DNA from: JBBROS01 sp965213855 | Lineage (GTDB): Bacteria; Pseudomonadota; Alphaproteobacteria; Acetobacterales; Acetobacteraceae | Direction of reading: 5' to 3' | Length of the DNA: 64,000 nt | Assembly: GCA_965213855.1 (NCBI GenBank) | Contig: CBDCAA010000011.1 | Location: 1 to 64,000 of the forward strand | Part shown: piece by piece, positions 1 through 7,859 of the stretch | How positions within the stretch are numbered: position 1 is the first letter of the stretch | Layout of the letters: each line of letters starts with the position of its first letter | Notes under the pieces: generated by a model | The model's input: the letters and a program-made list of their open reading frames with translations, nothing else | Database searches by the model: none | What the model was told of the DNA's origin: nothing | Position numbers and translations under genes: made by a program

Positions 1-1
1 G

Positions 2-427
2 CGTGGCGGAAAGGTGCAGCGCCAAATCGTCGAAAAGGCGTCGACCGACCTGCGCAGCCTGTTCCGCACCGACCGCGGGCTCAGCCCCGTCACGTGCCTG
101 CTGGCCGGCGTCGACATGCGCGCCAATGTCGGCACGGTCGCCCCGCTCCGGCTCCGCGCCGCCGACGGCACGATTTCCGGCTCGGCCCGCTTCGACCTCA
201 ACCGCCGCACGTTCGACCTGACCATCGGCAGCGAGGCCAGCACAACGGGCCTGTTCGCGCTCGACATCCCGGTCCGCGTCTCCGGCCCGTTCGCCAGCCC
301 CGCCGTCAGCCCCGCCCAATGGTCCCCCCAAGGCCGCGCCCAACTCGCCGCTGCCGACAGCCTCTCCGCCCTCCCGCCCGCCTTGCGCGAATGGGCCCGA
401 AAATCCCCCTGTCCGCCCGCGAGGTAA
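2..427 (+). CDS. AsmA-like protein, C-terminal part (cut by window edge)
   Basis: The open frame enters from the left edge and ends at TAA 425-427, giving about 141 residues of a C-terminus. The visible stretch is a run of short beta-type segments such as LDIPVRVSGPFASP, typical of the last repeats of AsmA-family proteins, which are large inner-membrane-anchored periplasmic proteins linked to outer-membrane assembly or lipid transport. No membrane segment is visible because the N-terminus is missing. The family call rests on this C-terminal pattern only. It converges with the MoeA/MocA gene on the other strand, across a gap of about 70 bases. Confidence 0.5.
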   Translation, partial: RGGKVQRQIVEKASTDLRSLFRTDRGLSPVTCLLAGVDMRANVGTVAPLRLRAADGTISGSARFDLNRRTFDLTIGSEASTTGLFALDIPVRVSGPFASPAVSPAQWSPQGRAQLAAADSLSALPPALREWARKSPCPPAR

Positions 428-429
428 GA

Positions 430-480
430 GTTTCACCTTCGGCGGAGGGCGGGGTGGGTGAGGGCAGCACCCGATCTCGC
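430..480. repeat. Divergent copy of the G-rich palindromic repeat
   Basis: The short gap between the two convergent genes contains GGAGGGCGGGGTGGGTGAGG, which resembles the tail of the repeat family seen at 30128, 47122, 47221 and 54330. The paired left arm is not clear here, so this is the weakest member of the set. Confidence 0.3.
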
Positions 481-495
481 GGGACCACCCACGCC

Positions 496-2127
496 TCAAA
501 CCGGCTGCAACGCCTCCGGCAACCCGGCCAGCTGTTCGGTCGTGTCCACGTCGCGCAGCACCGCGTCGTCGTCCATCGCCACCGTCGCGACCGCCTCGGC
601 ATGCACGTCCAGCAGCCCCCGCGCGCCGCGGTCGCCTGTCAGCGCCATCATCTCGGCAAAGAACCGCCGGTCCCACAGCATGGGGTTGCCCAACTCGCCG
701 CCGTAGGTCGGCGCCACGATCAGCCGTCCCTCGTCCGGATCATACGTTGCCACCAGCCGGTCCAGCACACGCGCCGTCACCAACGGCATGTCCCCCAGGC
801 ACACGACTGCCGCCGCCGCCTCGTCCAGCAGCGCACCGATCCCCGCGCGCAGGCTCGCCGACAATCCCGTCTCCCAGTCCGCCGCATGCACGAACCGCAC
901 GGGCCGCCCCGCCAGCGCCGCCTCCACCTCCGCCGCCCGGTGCCCCGTCACCACGATCACCGGCCGCCCCGGCGCCGACAGCACGTTGTCCACGACCCGC
1001 GTCACCATCGCCCGGCCGTCGCGCCCCTGCACCAGCAGCTTGTGCTTCGGCGCCATGCGGGAGCTCCGGCCGGCCGCCAGCACGACCGTCGCGATCCGGG
1101 AGCTCGGCGGGTCCACCTTGGCCGCCGCCGCCTTGGCCCGCGGCAATGGCCGCACGCCCACATCCTTCAGCAGCCCGCCGACCCCGAGCCCCGCGATCGC
1201 CCGCCCGTCCACGTCCAACCCAGCGGCCAACCGCTGCAGCACCCAGTCGATTCCATTCAGCTTCGGGCTGCGCGCGCACCCCGGCAGCACCAGCGCCGGC
1301 CGCACCCCGATCCGGCCCAGGCAGATCAGGTTCCCCGGATCGACCGGCATCCCGAAATGCAGCACCTCGCCCCCTGCCGCCACGATGCCCGCCGGTCCGA
1401 TGTCCCGCCGGTCCACCACCGCGCTGGCCCCCGCCACCAGCAGGATATCCGCTCCCTGCGCGATCAAGTCCCGCAGGCCGGCCGCGATCGCGCTGCTGTC
1501 GTGCGCACACTCGATCGGCCGCAGCAGCCGCGATCCCAGGCCTTCCACCCGGCTCCGCGTGGCTTCCGCCGTCCCCGCCAGCACGGACGCCTTGAGCCCC
1601 GGCAAAGTCGACATCACCAGCCCGACCGTCCGCGCCCCATATGGATGCAGCCGCATCGTACCTGGCTGGGCGGCCGCCATCGCACGCGCCAGCACCGCCC
1701 CGGGCACCGCGAACGGGATCACCTTGATGGTCGCCACCATCTCGCCGGCGCCGACGCTCGCCCAGTCCGGCAACGTCGCCAAGGTGAGCGACTCGTCGAC
1801 GGCGTTCAGGGCGTCCACCGCCGCCCCATCCACCCGCAGCACCCCGGCGGCTCGCGCTATCAAGTTCACCCGACCCGTCCCCGCCTGCGAGCGCACCAGA
1901 CCCGGCGCCAGCAACGCGTCCGCCAGCCGTGTCGCCGCTGCGTCCTCCGCCACGTCGCCGGCCTCCAGCGTCGCCGCGATCACGGTCGCGAACCCCGCCG
2001 TGCGGAGCGCCGCCACGCCCGCCGTGTCCAGCACGAACCCTTTCTTCAGCACGAGTCCCGGCAGCCGCCGCGTATGCGCCAGCACGCAGCCTTCGGCTTG
2101 ATCGAGCGCGACCGGCCCGAAGATCAA
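496..2127 (-). CDS. MoeA-like/MocA fusion: molybdopterin-binding domain plus cofactor nucleotidyltransferase
   Basis: A 543-residue two-domain protein. Residues 1 to about 335 look like a molybdopterin-binding (MoeA/MogA-type) domain, and residues from about 345 form a MobA/MocA-type nucleotidyltransferase with the signature VVLAAGRSSRMAPKHKLL and the later CLGDMPLV motif that carries the metal-binding Asp. MocA enzymes join CTP to molybdopterin to make the cytosine dinucleotide cofactor of xanthine-oxidase-type hydroxylases such as CO dehydrogenase. The ATG overlaps the stop of the XdhC gene by 4 bases, so it is the last gene of the maturation operon. The cytidylyl rather than guanylyl specificity is inferred from the cox context. 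Confidence 0.85.
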   Translation of the reverse strand: MIFGPVALDQAEGCVLAHTRRLPGLVLKKGFVLDTAGVAALRTAGFATVIAATLEAGDVAEDAAATRLADALLAPGLVRSQAGTGRVNLIARAAGVLRVDGAAVDALNAVDESLTLATLPDWASVGAGEMVATIKVIPFAVPGAVLARAMAAAQPGTMRLHPYGARTVGLVMSTLPGLKASVLAGTAEATRSRVEGLGSRLLRPIECAHDSSAIAAGLRDLIAQGADILLVAGASAVVDRRDIGPAGIVAAGGEVLHFGMPVDPGNLICLGRIGVRPALVLPGCARSPKLNGIDWVLQRLAAGLDVDGRAIAGLGVGGLLKDVGVRPLPRAKAAAAKVDPPSSRIATVVLAAGRSSRMAPKHKLLVQGRDGRAMVTRVVDNVLSAPGRPVIVVTGHRAAEVEAALAGRPVRFVHAADWETGLSASLRAGIGALLDEAAAAVVCLGDMPLVTARVLDRLVATYDPDEGRLIVAPTYGGELGNPMLWDRRFFAEMMALTGDRGARGLLDVHAEAVATVAMDDDAVLRDVDTTEQLAGLPEALQPV

Positions 2128-2831
2128 GCCGCGGTGGCCTGCGCTGGCGCCGCCAGCGCCGCCCCGCGCCGGACGGCGACGATCTCGGCCAGTATGGAGA
2201 GTGCGATCTCCCCCGCCGTGACGGCGGCGATGTTCAAGCCGACCGGGCCCCGGATCCGCGCCATACCCACGTCGTCGTGCCCCAGCGCCCGCAGCCGCCC
2301 CAGTCGCGCCGCATGCGTCTTCCGCGACCCCAGCGCGCCCACATAGAACGCCTGCGACTTTAACGCCCGGTCCAGCGCCGGGTCATCGAGCTTCGGGTCG
2401 TGCGTGAGCGTCACGATCGCCGTCCGGCTGTCGGGCTTCCACGCATCGAGCGCCTCGTCCGGCCAGTCCGTGCTGATCGTCACACCCGGGAACCGCTCGT
2501 CGCTCGCGAATGCCCGCCGCGGATCCGTGACCATCACCGCATACCCGAGCCCGGCCGCCAACGGCACCAGGGCCTGGGCGATGTGCACGGCGCCCACGAC
2601 CACCAGCCGAAGCGGCGGGTTGTGCGCATGCAGGAACCAGCTTTGCCCGCCGACCTCGACCGTCCGGCTCCGGTCCGCCTGGAGTGCCGCCGCCGCCGCA
2701 TCGGCGAGCTCGGCTGCCGCGGCGTCGCTCGGCCAGAGAAGCTGCGCGCCGCTCGCAAGCTCGGTCGCCAGCACGACCGGCGTTCCGTCCGCCCGAGCCG
2801 CCTGCAGCCGGGCCAACACAGCGGGTGTCAT
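2124..2831 (-). CDS. XdhC-family Mo-enzyme maturation protein, Rossmann domain
   Basis: A 235-residue protein with a C-terminal XdhC Rossmann domain: LRLVVVGAVHIAQALVPLA opens the nucleotide fold near residue 75, and YVGALGSRKTHAARL is the conserved later motif. XdhC/CoxF-type proteins receive the molybdenum cofactor and help insert or sulfurate it in xanthine-oxidase-family enzymes. The companion N-terminal XdhC domain is a separate gene immediately upstream, so the two halves of a classical XdhC are encoded separately. The first 70 residues are not the usual XdhC N-domain. Confidence 0.85.
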   Translation of the reverse strand: MTPAVLARLQAARADGTPVVLATELASGAQLLWPSDAAAAELADAAAAALQADRSRTVEVGGQSWFLHAHNPPLRLVVVGAVHIAQALVPLAAGLGYAVMVTDPRRAFASDERFPGVTISTDWPDEALDAWKPDSRTAIVTLTHDPKLDDPALDRALKSQAFYVGALGSRKTHAARLGRLRALGHDDVGMARIRGPVGLNIAAVTAGEIALSILAEIVAVRRGAALAAPAQATAA

Positions 2832-2841
2832 CGTCCGAGCC

Positions 2842-3159
2842 TCACGCCAGCCGCTCCACGAACACCTTCAGCTTGCCGCCGCACGCCAGCCCAACCTCCC
2901 ACGCCCGCTCGTCCGTCACCCCGAAATCCAACAGCTGCACCGCCCCTGTCTCCATCGACCGCCGCGCCGCGTCGGCCACCGCCCCCTCAATGCACCCGCC
3001 GCTCACGCTCCCGGCCATGCGCCCGCTCGCCGTCACCGCCATCTGGCTCCCCGCCGGCCGGGGCGAGCTGCCCCATGTCTCCGTCACGGTCGCGACCGCG
3101 ACCTGCTCCCCTTCGGCCAGCCACCCTGCCGCCGTACTCAGCACGTCCTCGTCCATCAC
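2842..3159 (-). CDS. XdhC/CoxI N-terminal domain protein
   Basis: A 105-residue stand-alone XdhC_CoxI domain. The motifs VTETWGSSPRPAGSQMAV and GSVSGGCIEGAV are hallmarks of the family and include the conserved Cys. The role is in molybdenum cofactor insertion or sulfuration for hydroxylases of the CO dehydrogenase type. The start overlaps the coxE stop (ATGA). MM at the start leaves a one-codon uncertainty. It pairs with the separate XdhC Rossmann protein 10 bases downstream. Confidence 0.85.
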   Translation of the reverse strand: MMDEDVLSTAAGWLAEGEQVAVATVTETWGSSPRPAGSQMAVTASGRMAGSVSGGCIEGAVADAARRSMETGAVQLLDFGVTDERAWEVGLACGGKLKVFVERLA

Positions 3160-4406
3160 GCTTCGCTCCCCACTCGTTCGCTCGTGTGCCGCCGCGCCGC
3201 CGCTGGACGAGACAGCACGCGCACCAGCGTCCGCAGGCTCTCGAGGTTATGGACCGTCCGGAACTCGTCCACATGCGGCAGCATCGCGCGAATACCCTGG
3301 GACTTGGGTTGGAACCCATCCCACCGCAACAGCGGATTGAGCCAGACGAGCCGACGGCTGGAGCGGTGCAGCCGGTCCATCGCCGCGGCCAAGCCGTCCG
3401 CCCCGTCGCGGTCCAATCCGTCGGTCATCAGCAGCACGACCGCTCCTTGGCCCAGCACCCGCTTGGCCCACTGCCGGTTGAATAGCGCGACACTCTCGCC
3501 GATCCGCGTCCCGCCGGACCAATCGGGCACGGCGGCGGCTACCATCTCGAAGGCCACGTCCGGATCCCGGTGGCGCAACTGCCGGGTGATGTTCGACAGC
3601 CGGGTGCCGAACAGGAACACGTGCACCCGGTCCCGCGCGTTCGCCACCGCATGCAGGAAGTGCAGCAGCACCTGCGCATACCGTGCCATCGATCCCGAGA
3701 TGTCGCACAGCACCACGAGCGGCGGCGGCCGCACCACGCGGCGCTTGCGGCTCAGGTCGACGATCTCGCCGCCGCGCCGCAGGCTGGTCCGCAGCGTCGC
3801 CGCCAGGTCGATGCGCGCGCCCGCCGGGTCGGGCCGGAACCGCCGCGTCTGCCGCCGGTCGAGCGGCAAGGCCAGGCGCCGGATCTCCGACTTCGCCTGG
3901 CCGATCTGCGCGGCGCTCATCTGCTCGAAATCCAGGGTCTGCAGCAGTTCGCGGGCGCTCACGCTCATGATCGCGTCGAGCTCCGGCGGCCGCTCCTCGG
4001 CCGGCTTGCGCTGTTGGCGGGACGCCATCGCCTCCGCGAGCCGCCGATCCCCGGCCTTCGCCCTCGCCGGCTCGGGCGGCTTGCCGTCCAGCATGGCCAG
4101 CAACGCCGATTGCTGCGCGGCCGTCGGGTCACGCCAGAACAACTCGAACGCGGCATCGAACAGCGCGGTCTGTTCGTGGCGGTTCACCATCACCGCCCGC
4201 AGCGCCGCCCGCACCCGGCCCCGGTCCTCGATGCCGACGACCCCCAGCGCCGCCCCGGCCGCAACCACGCTGTCAGCCCCGACCGGCAGCCCTGCGCGGC
4301 GCAGAAGGCCGGCAAACCGGACCAGGTTGGGTGCAAGTGTCCCGTTCGTCAGGTGGGGTGGCCCATGAGCGCGCGGATGGAAACGTCCTCGTCCACTTCG
4401 GGCCAA
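3156..4406 (-). CDS. coxE: CoxE-like von Willebrand factor A domain protein
   Basis: A VWA protein of the CoxE family. The C-terminal half has the metal-ion-dependent adhesion site LCDISGSMARY, followed by WSGGTRIGESV and LLMTDGLDRD. With the MoxR-type ATPase CoxD, CoxE acts in maturation of the Mo-Cu or Mo active site of CO-dehydrogenase-like enzymes in the cytoplasm. The start is uncertain. The frame stays open up to 4484, but those codons overlap the DUF2442 gene. The nearest ordinary start is TTG at 4406 (416 residues). A family-length start would fall at a CTG at 4352 that overlaps the DUF2442 stop as CTGA (398 residues). Confidence 0.85.
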   Translation of the reverse strand: MARSGRGRFHPRAHGPPHLTNGTLAPNLVRFAGLLRRAGLPVGADSVVAAGAALGVVGIEDRGRVRAALRAVMVNRHEQTALFDAAFELFWRDPTAAQQSALLAMLDGKPPEPARAKAGDRRLAEAMASRQQRKPAEERPPELDAIMSVSARELLQTLDFEQMSAAQIGQAKSEIRRLALPLDRRQTRRFRPDPAGARIDLAATLRTSLRRGGEIVDLSRKRRVVRPPPLVVLCDISGSMARYAQVLLHFLHAVANARDRVHVFLFGTRLSNITRQLRHRDPDVAFEMVAAAVPDWSGGTRIGESVALFNRQWAKRVLGQGAVVLLMTDGLDRDGADGLAAAMDRLHRSSRRLVWLNPLLRWDGFQPKSQGIRAMLPHVDEFRTVHNLESLRTLVRVLSRPAAARRHTSERVGSEA

Positions 4407-4615
4407 TGCACCCCGTGCCCACGCCCGATCAGCTCCCAATTCGCCCTCTGGACCGGCGTCGCATCTCGCAGCCGCGGGAACCAAGCAACCGGCACGGCCA
4501 ACTCACGCCCATCGGAAAGCATGACACGAAGCATGACATCCGAGACCTCGACATCGATCGCAACCGGATACGCATCGAGAAGGGAACCCGTCGAACTAGG
4601 CGCCATGGTGTTCAT
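4349..4615 (-). CDS. DUF2442 domain protein
   Basis: An 88-residue protein with the DUF2442 pattern: a central DGRELAVPVAWFPRL and the C-terminal GHGVHWPEVDEDVS block. Function is unknown; the family is usually found paired with DUF4160 genes in a toxin-antitoxin-like arrangement. The ATG follows a strong AAGGAGGAG Shine-Dalgarno inside the end of the DUF4160 gene, overlapping it by 20 bases. The pair is wedged between coxD and coxE. A decayed second copy of the C-terminal block lies at 7487-7609. Confidence 0.85.
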   Translation of the reverse strand: MNTMAPSSTGSLLDAYPVAIDVEVSDVMLRVMLSDGRELAVPVAWFPRLRDATPVQRANWELIGRGHGVHWPEVDEDVSIRALMGHPT

Positions 4616-4817
4616 CCCAGCTCCTCCTTAGCATGGCCGCATGGTGTAGGACCAAGTCGCGCAGCTTTCCTAGCTCGTGGCCGCGAAAGCCCTCGGATCG
4701 CGCCAGCTCGATAGGGTTGAGCCAATACTTGGCTGTTCGACCACCCTGGGCGATGTGAATGTGTGCTGGCTCGCCGGGCAAAGCCGTGTCGTCTACAACA
4801 TAGCGATGTCCCCTCAA
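4596..4817 (-). CDS. DUF4160 domain protein, short N-terminus
   Basis: A 73-residue protein with the DUF4160 signature AHIHIAQGGRTAKYWL and the following GFRGHELGKLRDLV helix. Function is unknown; the fold is commonly encoded directly upstream of DUF2442. The TTG start overlaps the coxD stop as TTGA, which supports translational coupling. Compared with usual members, which open with MPTVLR, about six N-terminal residues are missing. The start could be wrong, but the upstream codons belong to coxD in another frame. Confidence 0.8.
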   Translation of the reverse strand: MRGHRYVVDDTALPGEPAHIHIAQGGRTAKYWLNPIELARSEGFRGHELGKLRDLVLHHAAMLRRSWDEHHGA

Positions 4818-5722
4818 CCAACCCCGTCCACCACCTCCCCGATCAACCTTGCCGCCTCTGCCCCCCGCACCTTCGCGATATCATCCTGATATTTGAGCAG
4901 CACGCCCAGCGTCTCATCGACCGCGCCAACGCCGAGTTCGTGCTGATCCAAGTATTGGAGCGCCCCCGCCCAATCGATCGTCTCCGCCACCCCGGGCAGC
5001 TTGAACAGGTCCAACGACCGCAGCCGCTGCACGAAGGCCACGACCTGCGCCGAGAGTTGCTCCGGCACGCCCGGCGCCTTCGCCGCCAGGATCGCCCGCT
5101 CCCGCTCCGGCGTCGGGTAATCCACCCATTGATAGAGGCACCGCCGCCGGATCGCGTCATGCACCTCCCGCGTCCGATTGCTCGTCAGCACCACCACTGG
5201 CGGCACTGCGGCCTTGATCGTGCCCAACTCCGGCACCGTGATCTGGTAATCCGCAAGCAGCTCCAGCAGGAACGCCTCGAACGGCTCGTCGGCCCGGTCC
5301 AGCTCGTCGATCAGCAGCACGGCCGGCGGCTGGGCCGGGTCGATCGCGCTCAACAGCGGCCGCTCCTGTAGGAACTCGCGCCCGAACAGGCTACGGCCCA
5401 GCCGGGTCTGGTCCGTCTCGCCGGAGGCCTCGGCCAGCCGGATCGCCATCAACTGCTTGGCGTGGTCCCACTCGTACGCCGCCGCCGAGAGATCCATTCC
5501 GTCATAGCATTGCAGCCGCACCAGCCGCCGGCCGAGCCCGGCCGCCAGCACCTTCGCGATCTCGGTCTTGCCGGTGCCCGGCTCGCCTTCGAGGAATAGC
5601 GGCCGCCGCATCGCCAGCGCCAGGTGCACCGTCGTCGCCAGCGCCTCGTCCGCGACGTACCCGCCACGCGCCAGCAGTGCCGCCGTCTCCGCGACCGTCG
5701 ACGGCACTTCGGCGTCAGCCAA
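4814..5722 (-). CDS. coxD: CoxD-like MoxR-family AAA+ ATPase
   Basis: A 302-residue MoxR-type ATPase with Walker A GEPGTGKT (residues 46-53), Walker B LLIDELDRAD (about 136-145), sensor 1 LTSNRTREV and the arginine-containing RRRCLYQWVDYP segment. In CO-dehydrogenase systems CoxD is the chaperone-like ATPase that works with the VWA protein CoxE in building the active-site cluster. It overlaps the coxG stop by 8 bases and the DUF4160 start by 4. All catalytic motifs are intact. Confidence 0.9.
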   Translation of the reverse strand: MADAEVPSTVAETAALLARGGYVADEALATTVHLALAMRRPLFLEGEPGTGKTEIAKVLAAGLGRRLVRLQCYDGMDLSAAAYEWDHAKQLMAIRLAEASGETDQTRLGRSLFGREFLQERPLLSAIDPAQPPAVLLIDELDRADEPFEAFLLELLADYQITVPELGTIKAAVPPVVVLTSNRTREVHDAIRRRCLYQWVDYPTPERERAILAAKAPGVPEQLSAQVVAFVQRLRSLDLFKLPGVAETIDWAGALQYLDQHELGVGAVDETLGVLLKYQDDIAKVRGAEAARLIGEVVDGVG

Positions 5723-6392
5723 ACACGTAGGCCTTGAAGATCAGGATGAAGATCGGGATGTAGATCACGATGCCGATGATCGCGACAATCGGCAGCCCGA
5801 ACATCGTCGGCGGGATCAGCGCCCAGATCGGCAGCGTCGCAGGCGCGGGCGGCATAATCCCGGGCTTGATCGGCAACGGCGGCGCCGCAGCGGCCGGGTC
5901 AAGCGTCGCCAGATGCGGCACCTGCGCCGCCTCTGCCGCCGCGGCCGGCACCGGCTCGGACACCACCGCCGTGAACCGGTCGAAGAACATGTCCGCCATC
6001 TGCTTGCTCGTCGCATCGATCAGCCGCGCGCCGAGCTGCGCGATCTTCCCGCCCACCTGCGCCTTCACGTCGTAGCTCAGGATCGTGTTCACACCCTCAT
6101 CGGCCAGGCGCACGTCCGCACCCCCCTTCGCGAACCCGGCGACGCCCCCGGCGCCCTCGCCCTGGATCCGGTAGGAGTTCGGCGGGTCGAGGTTCACGAG
6201 TTGCACCTTGCCCGTGAACCGCGCCGCGATCGGACCGATCTTCACCGACGCCGTCGCCTTCAAATCCGTGTCGCTCGTCTTCTCCAGGCTCTCGCAGCCG
6301 GGGATGCACGCCTTCAAGATCGCCGGGTCGTTCAGCGCGTCCCACACCTTCTGCCTTGGGGCCGGAATACGGCGCTCACCTGTCATGTCCAT
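5715..6392 (-). CDS. coxG: CoxG-like SRPBCC protein with C-terminal membrane anchor
   Basis: 225 residues from the ATG at 6392. The first 150 or so form the CoxG/SRPBCC domain: MTGERRIPAPRQKVWDALND, then KACIPGCESL, which are family hallmarks. A Pro/Ala-rich linker leads to a strongly hydrophobic C-terminal segment (MFGLPIVAIIGIVIYIPIFI), a single membrane anchor. CoxG is proposed to tether CO dehydrogenase to the membrane. The frame opens further upstream to 6452, but family alignment starts at MDMTGERR. It is the first gene of the accessory operon, divergent from prpB. Confidence 0.9.
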   Translation of the reverse strand: MDMTGERRIPAPRQKVWDALNDPAILKACIPGCESLEKTSDTDLKATASVKIGPIAARFTGKVQLVNLDPPNSYRIQGEGAGGVAGFAKGGADVRLADEGVNTILSYDVKAQVGGKIAQLGARLIDATSKQMADMFFDRFTAVVSEPVPAAAAEAAQVPHLATLDPAAAAPPLPIKPGIMPPAPATLPIWALIPPTMFGLPIVAIIGIVIYIPIFILIFKAYVFG

Positions 6393-6420
6393 AAGCCAAC
6401 AACTCCGTCCCCGAATTGCC

Positions 6421-6442
6421 GGGACCCTACCGGCGGGGTCCC
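6421..6442. promoter_or_regulatory. Inverted repeat in the coxG-prpB divergent gap
   Basis: The 151-base gap between the divergent coxG and prpB starts contains GGGACCC, an 8-base spacer and GGGTCCC. It could be an operator or part of a leader of either gene. No consensus promoter was recognised beside it. Confidence 0.3.
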
Positions 6443-6543
6443 CCTGCTGCAACCGCGTGCCCCCTGACGAACCGCCGCCTACCTGTTAAACCCGGCACAC
6501 GGACCGGGTTGCAGCTTCCCGTTCTGCCCGGGAGAGTGCCGCC

Positions 6544-7467
6544 ATGACCTACCTCGTTGCCGCCGACCTGCCCCACGAGCCCGCCGGTGACCGCTTCCGC
6601 GCCCTGCTGGCCGAACCCGGCATCGCCCAGATACCCGGCGCCCATAACGGCATGGCCGCGCTGCAGGCCAAGCGCGCCGGGTTCGAGGCGCTATACCTCT
6701 CCGGCGCCGCCATGACGGCCAGCATGGGCCTGCCGGACCTCGGCGTGATCACCGTCGAGGAGGTCTGCTTCTTCATCCGCCAGGTCGCCCGCAGCTCGGG
6801 CCTGCCCGTCCTCGTCGACGGCGACACGGGCTACGGCGAGGCGCTCAACGTCATGAACATGGTCCGCGCGTTCGAGGACGCCGGCGCCGCCGCCGTCCAC
6901 ATCGAGGACCAGATGCTGCCCAAGAAGTGCGGCCACCTCAACGACAAGAAGCTGGCCGACGCGCACGACATGGCCGCGAAGGTCGCCGCCGCCGCAAAGG
7001 CCCGGCGCCATCTATACGTCATCGCCCGCACCGACGCCGCCGCCAGCGAAGGCATGGACGGCGCCGTCGCCCGCGCCAAGCTGTATGTCGAGGCCGGAGC
7101 CGACGCCATCTTCCCCGAAGCCCTGCACGACGCCGAGATGTTCCGCGAGTTCGCCCGCCGCATGCCCGGCACGCCGCTGCTGGCCAACATGACCGAGTTC
7201 GGCCGCACCCCGTTCTTCACCGCCGCCGAGTTCGAAGCCATGGGCTACCAGATGGTCATCTGGCCTGTCACCAGCATGCGCGTCGCCGCCAAGGCCACCG
7301 AAACCCTCTACAACACCCTTCGCCAAGACGGCGGCACCCATCGCCTGATCGACGCCATGCAAACCCGCACCGAGCTGTATGCTACCATCGACTACGCCGG
7401 CTACGAAGCACTGGACGCCAGCATCGTCAGCACCGTGGTGCCGAAAGGCATGCCGCAACGAAGCTGA
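6544..7467 (+). CDS. prpB: Methylisocitrate lyase / isocitrate lyase superfamily
   Basis: A 307-residue member of the ICL/PEP mutase superfamily. The motifs VDGDTGYGEALNV (residues 91-103, metal-binding Asp residues), HIEDQMLPKKCGH (119-131, with the catalytic Cys in KKCGH) and ARTDA fit 2-methylisocitrate lyase. That enzyme splits 2-methylisocitrate into pyruvate and succinate in the methylcitrate route for propionate. No prpC or prpD is next to it, so a related lyase substrate cannot be excluded. AGAGTGCCGCC precedes the ATG. Confidence 0.8.
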   Translation: MTYLVAADLPHEPAGDRFRALLAEPGIAQIPGAHNGMAALQAKRAGFEALYLSGAAMTASMGLPDLGVITVEEVCFFIRQVARSSGLPVLVDGDTGYGEALNVMNMVRAFEDAGAAAVHIEDQMLPKKCGHLNDKKLADAHDMAAKVAAAAKARRHLYVIARTDAAASEGMDGAVARAKLYVEAGADAIFPEALHDAEMFREFARRMPGTPLLANMTEFGRTPFFTAAEFEAMGYQMVIWPVTSMRVAAKATETLYNTLRQDGGTHRLIDAMQTRTELYATIDYAGYEALDASIVSTVVPKGMPQRS

Positions 7468-7609
7468 TGCCGACCGTTCTGCGCGAAGCCGGGAACAGCG
7501 CAACCGGTGGGAACTTGCCGGCGCCGGCTATGGCATCCACTGGCCCGATGTCGACGAGGACCTGAGCACCGAGGGCCTACTCAGCGGCCTCCCGGCTCCG
7601 CCCGGCTCT
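7467..7609 (+). pseudogene. Remnant of a DUF4160-DUF2442 pair
   Basis: From 7487 one frame reads SREQRNRWELAGAGYGIHW and then PDVDEDLSTEGLLSGLP. This matches the C-terminal block of the intact DUF2442 protein at 4349-4615 (QRANWELIGRGHGVHWPEVD). It has no N-terminal half and no start. Just upstream, an ATG at 7467 overlapping the prpB stop reads MPTVLREAG in another frame, which resembles the usual first residues of DUF4160 proteins. The simplest reading is a deletion that joined the beginning of a DUF4160 gene to the end of a DUF2442 gene. The DUF2442 match is clear; the DUF4160 part is only nine residues. Confidence 0.6.
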
Positions 7610-7859
7610 GAGCATTGGCGGTCATCGGTCAGTATCGAAGCGAGCTACGGTCCGTCGAGCGCCACTTCGTAGTGGACGATGCACCCGGCAGATCGTGTCG
7701 CAAACCCAGTCGTAAGCGTTCCCATCCCCGCCTAGATCGGCCCGTCTCTGCCCCGCGCCTCGCAAGCCGCACCGGCCGCCGGCATCGGACCGAGTTTCCG
7801 CTCCGGAACCTCGTTCGTCGCCATTGATCCCTCGCGCAACGCTTACAGATAGAAGGCCT
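7610..7859. other. Non-coding gap before acuC-like gene
   Basis: About 250 bases with no gene recognised. They include a small perfect hairpin, CCACT-TCGT-AGTGG, at 7662-7675. The remaining ORFs here look like chance frames in GC-rich DNA. Confidence 0.4.

Noticed and set aside
94..2346. 750-residue frame on the + strand opposite the MoeA-MocA gene
   Set aside because: Arg/Pro/His-rich composition with no domain; it is a high-GC shadow of real genes on the other strand.
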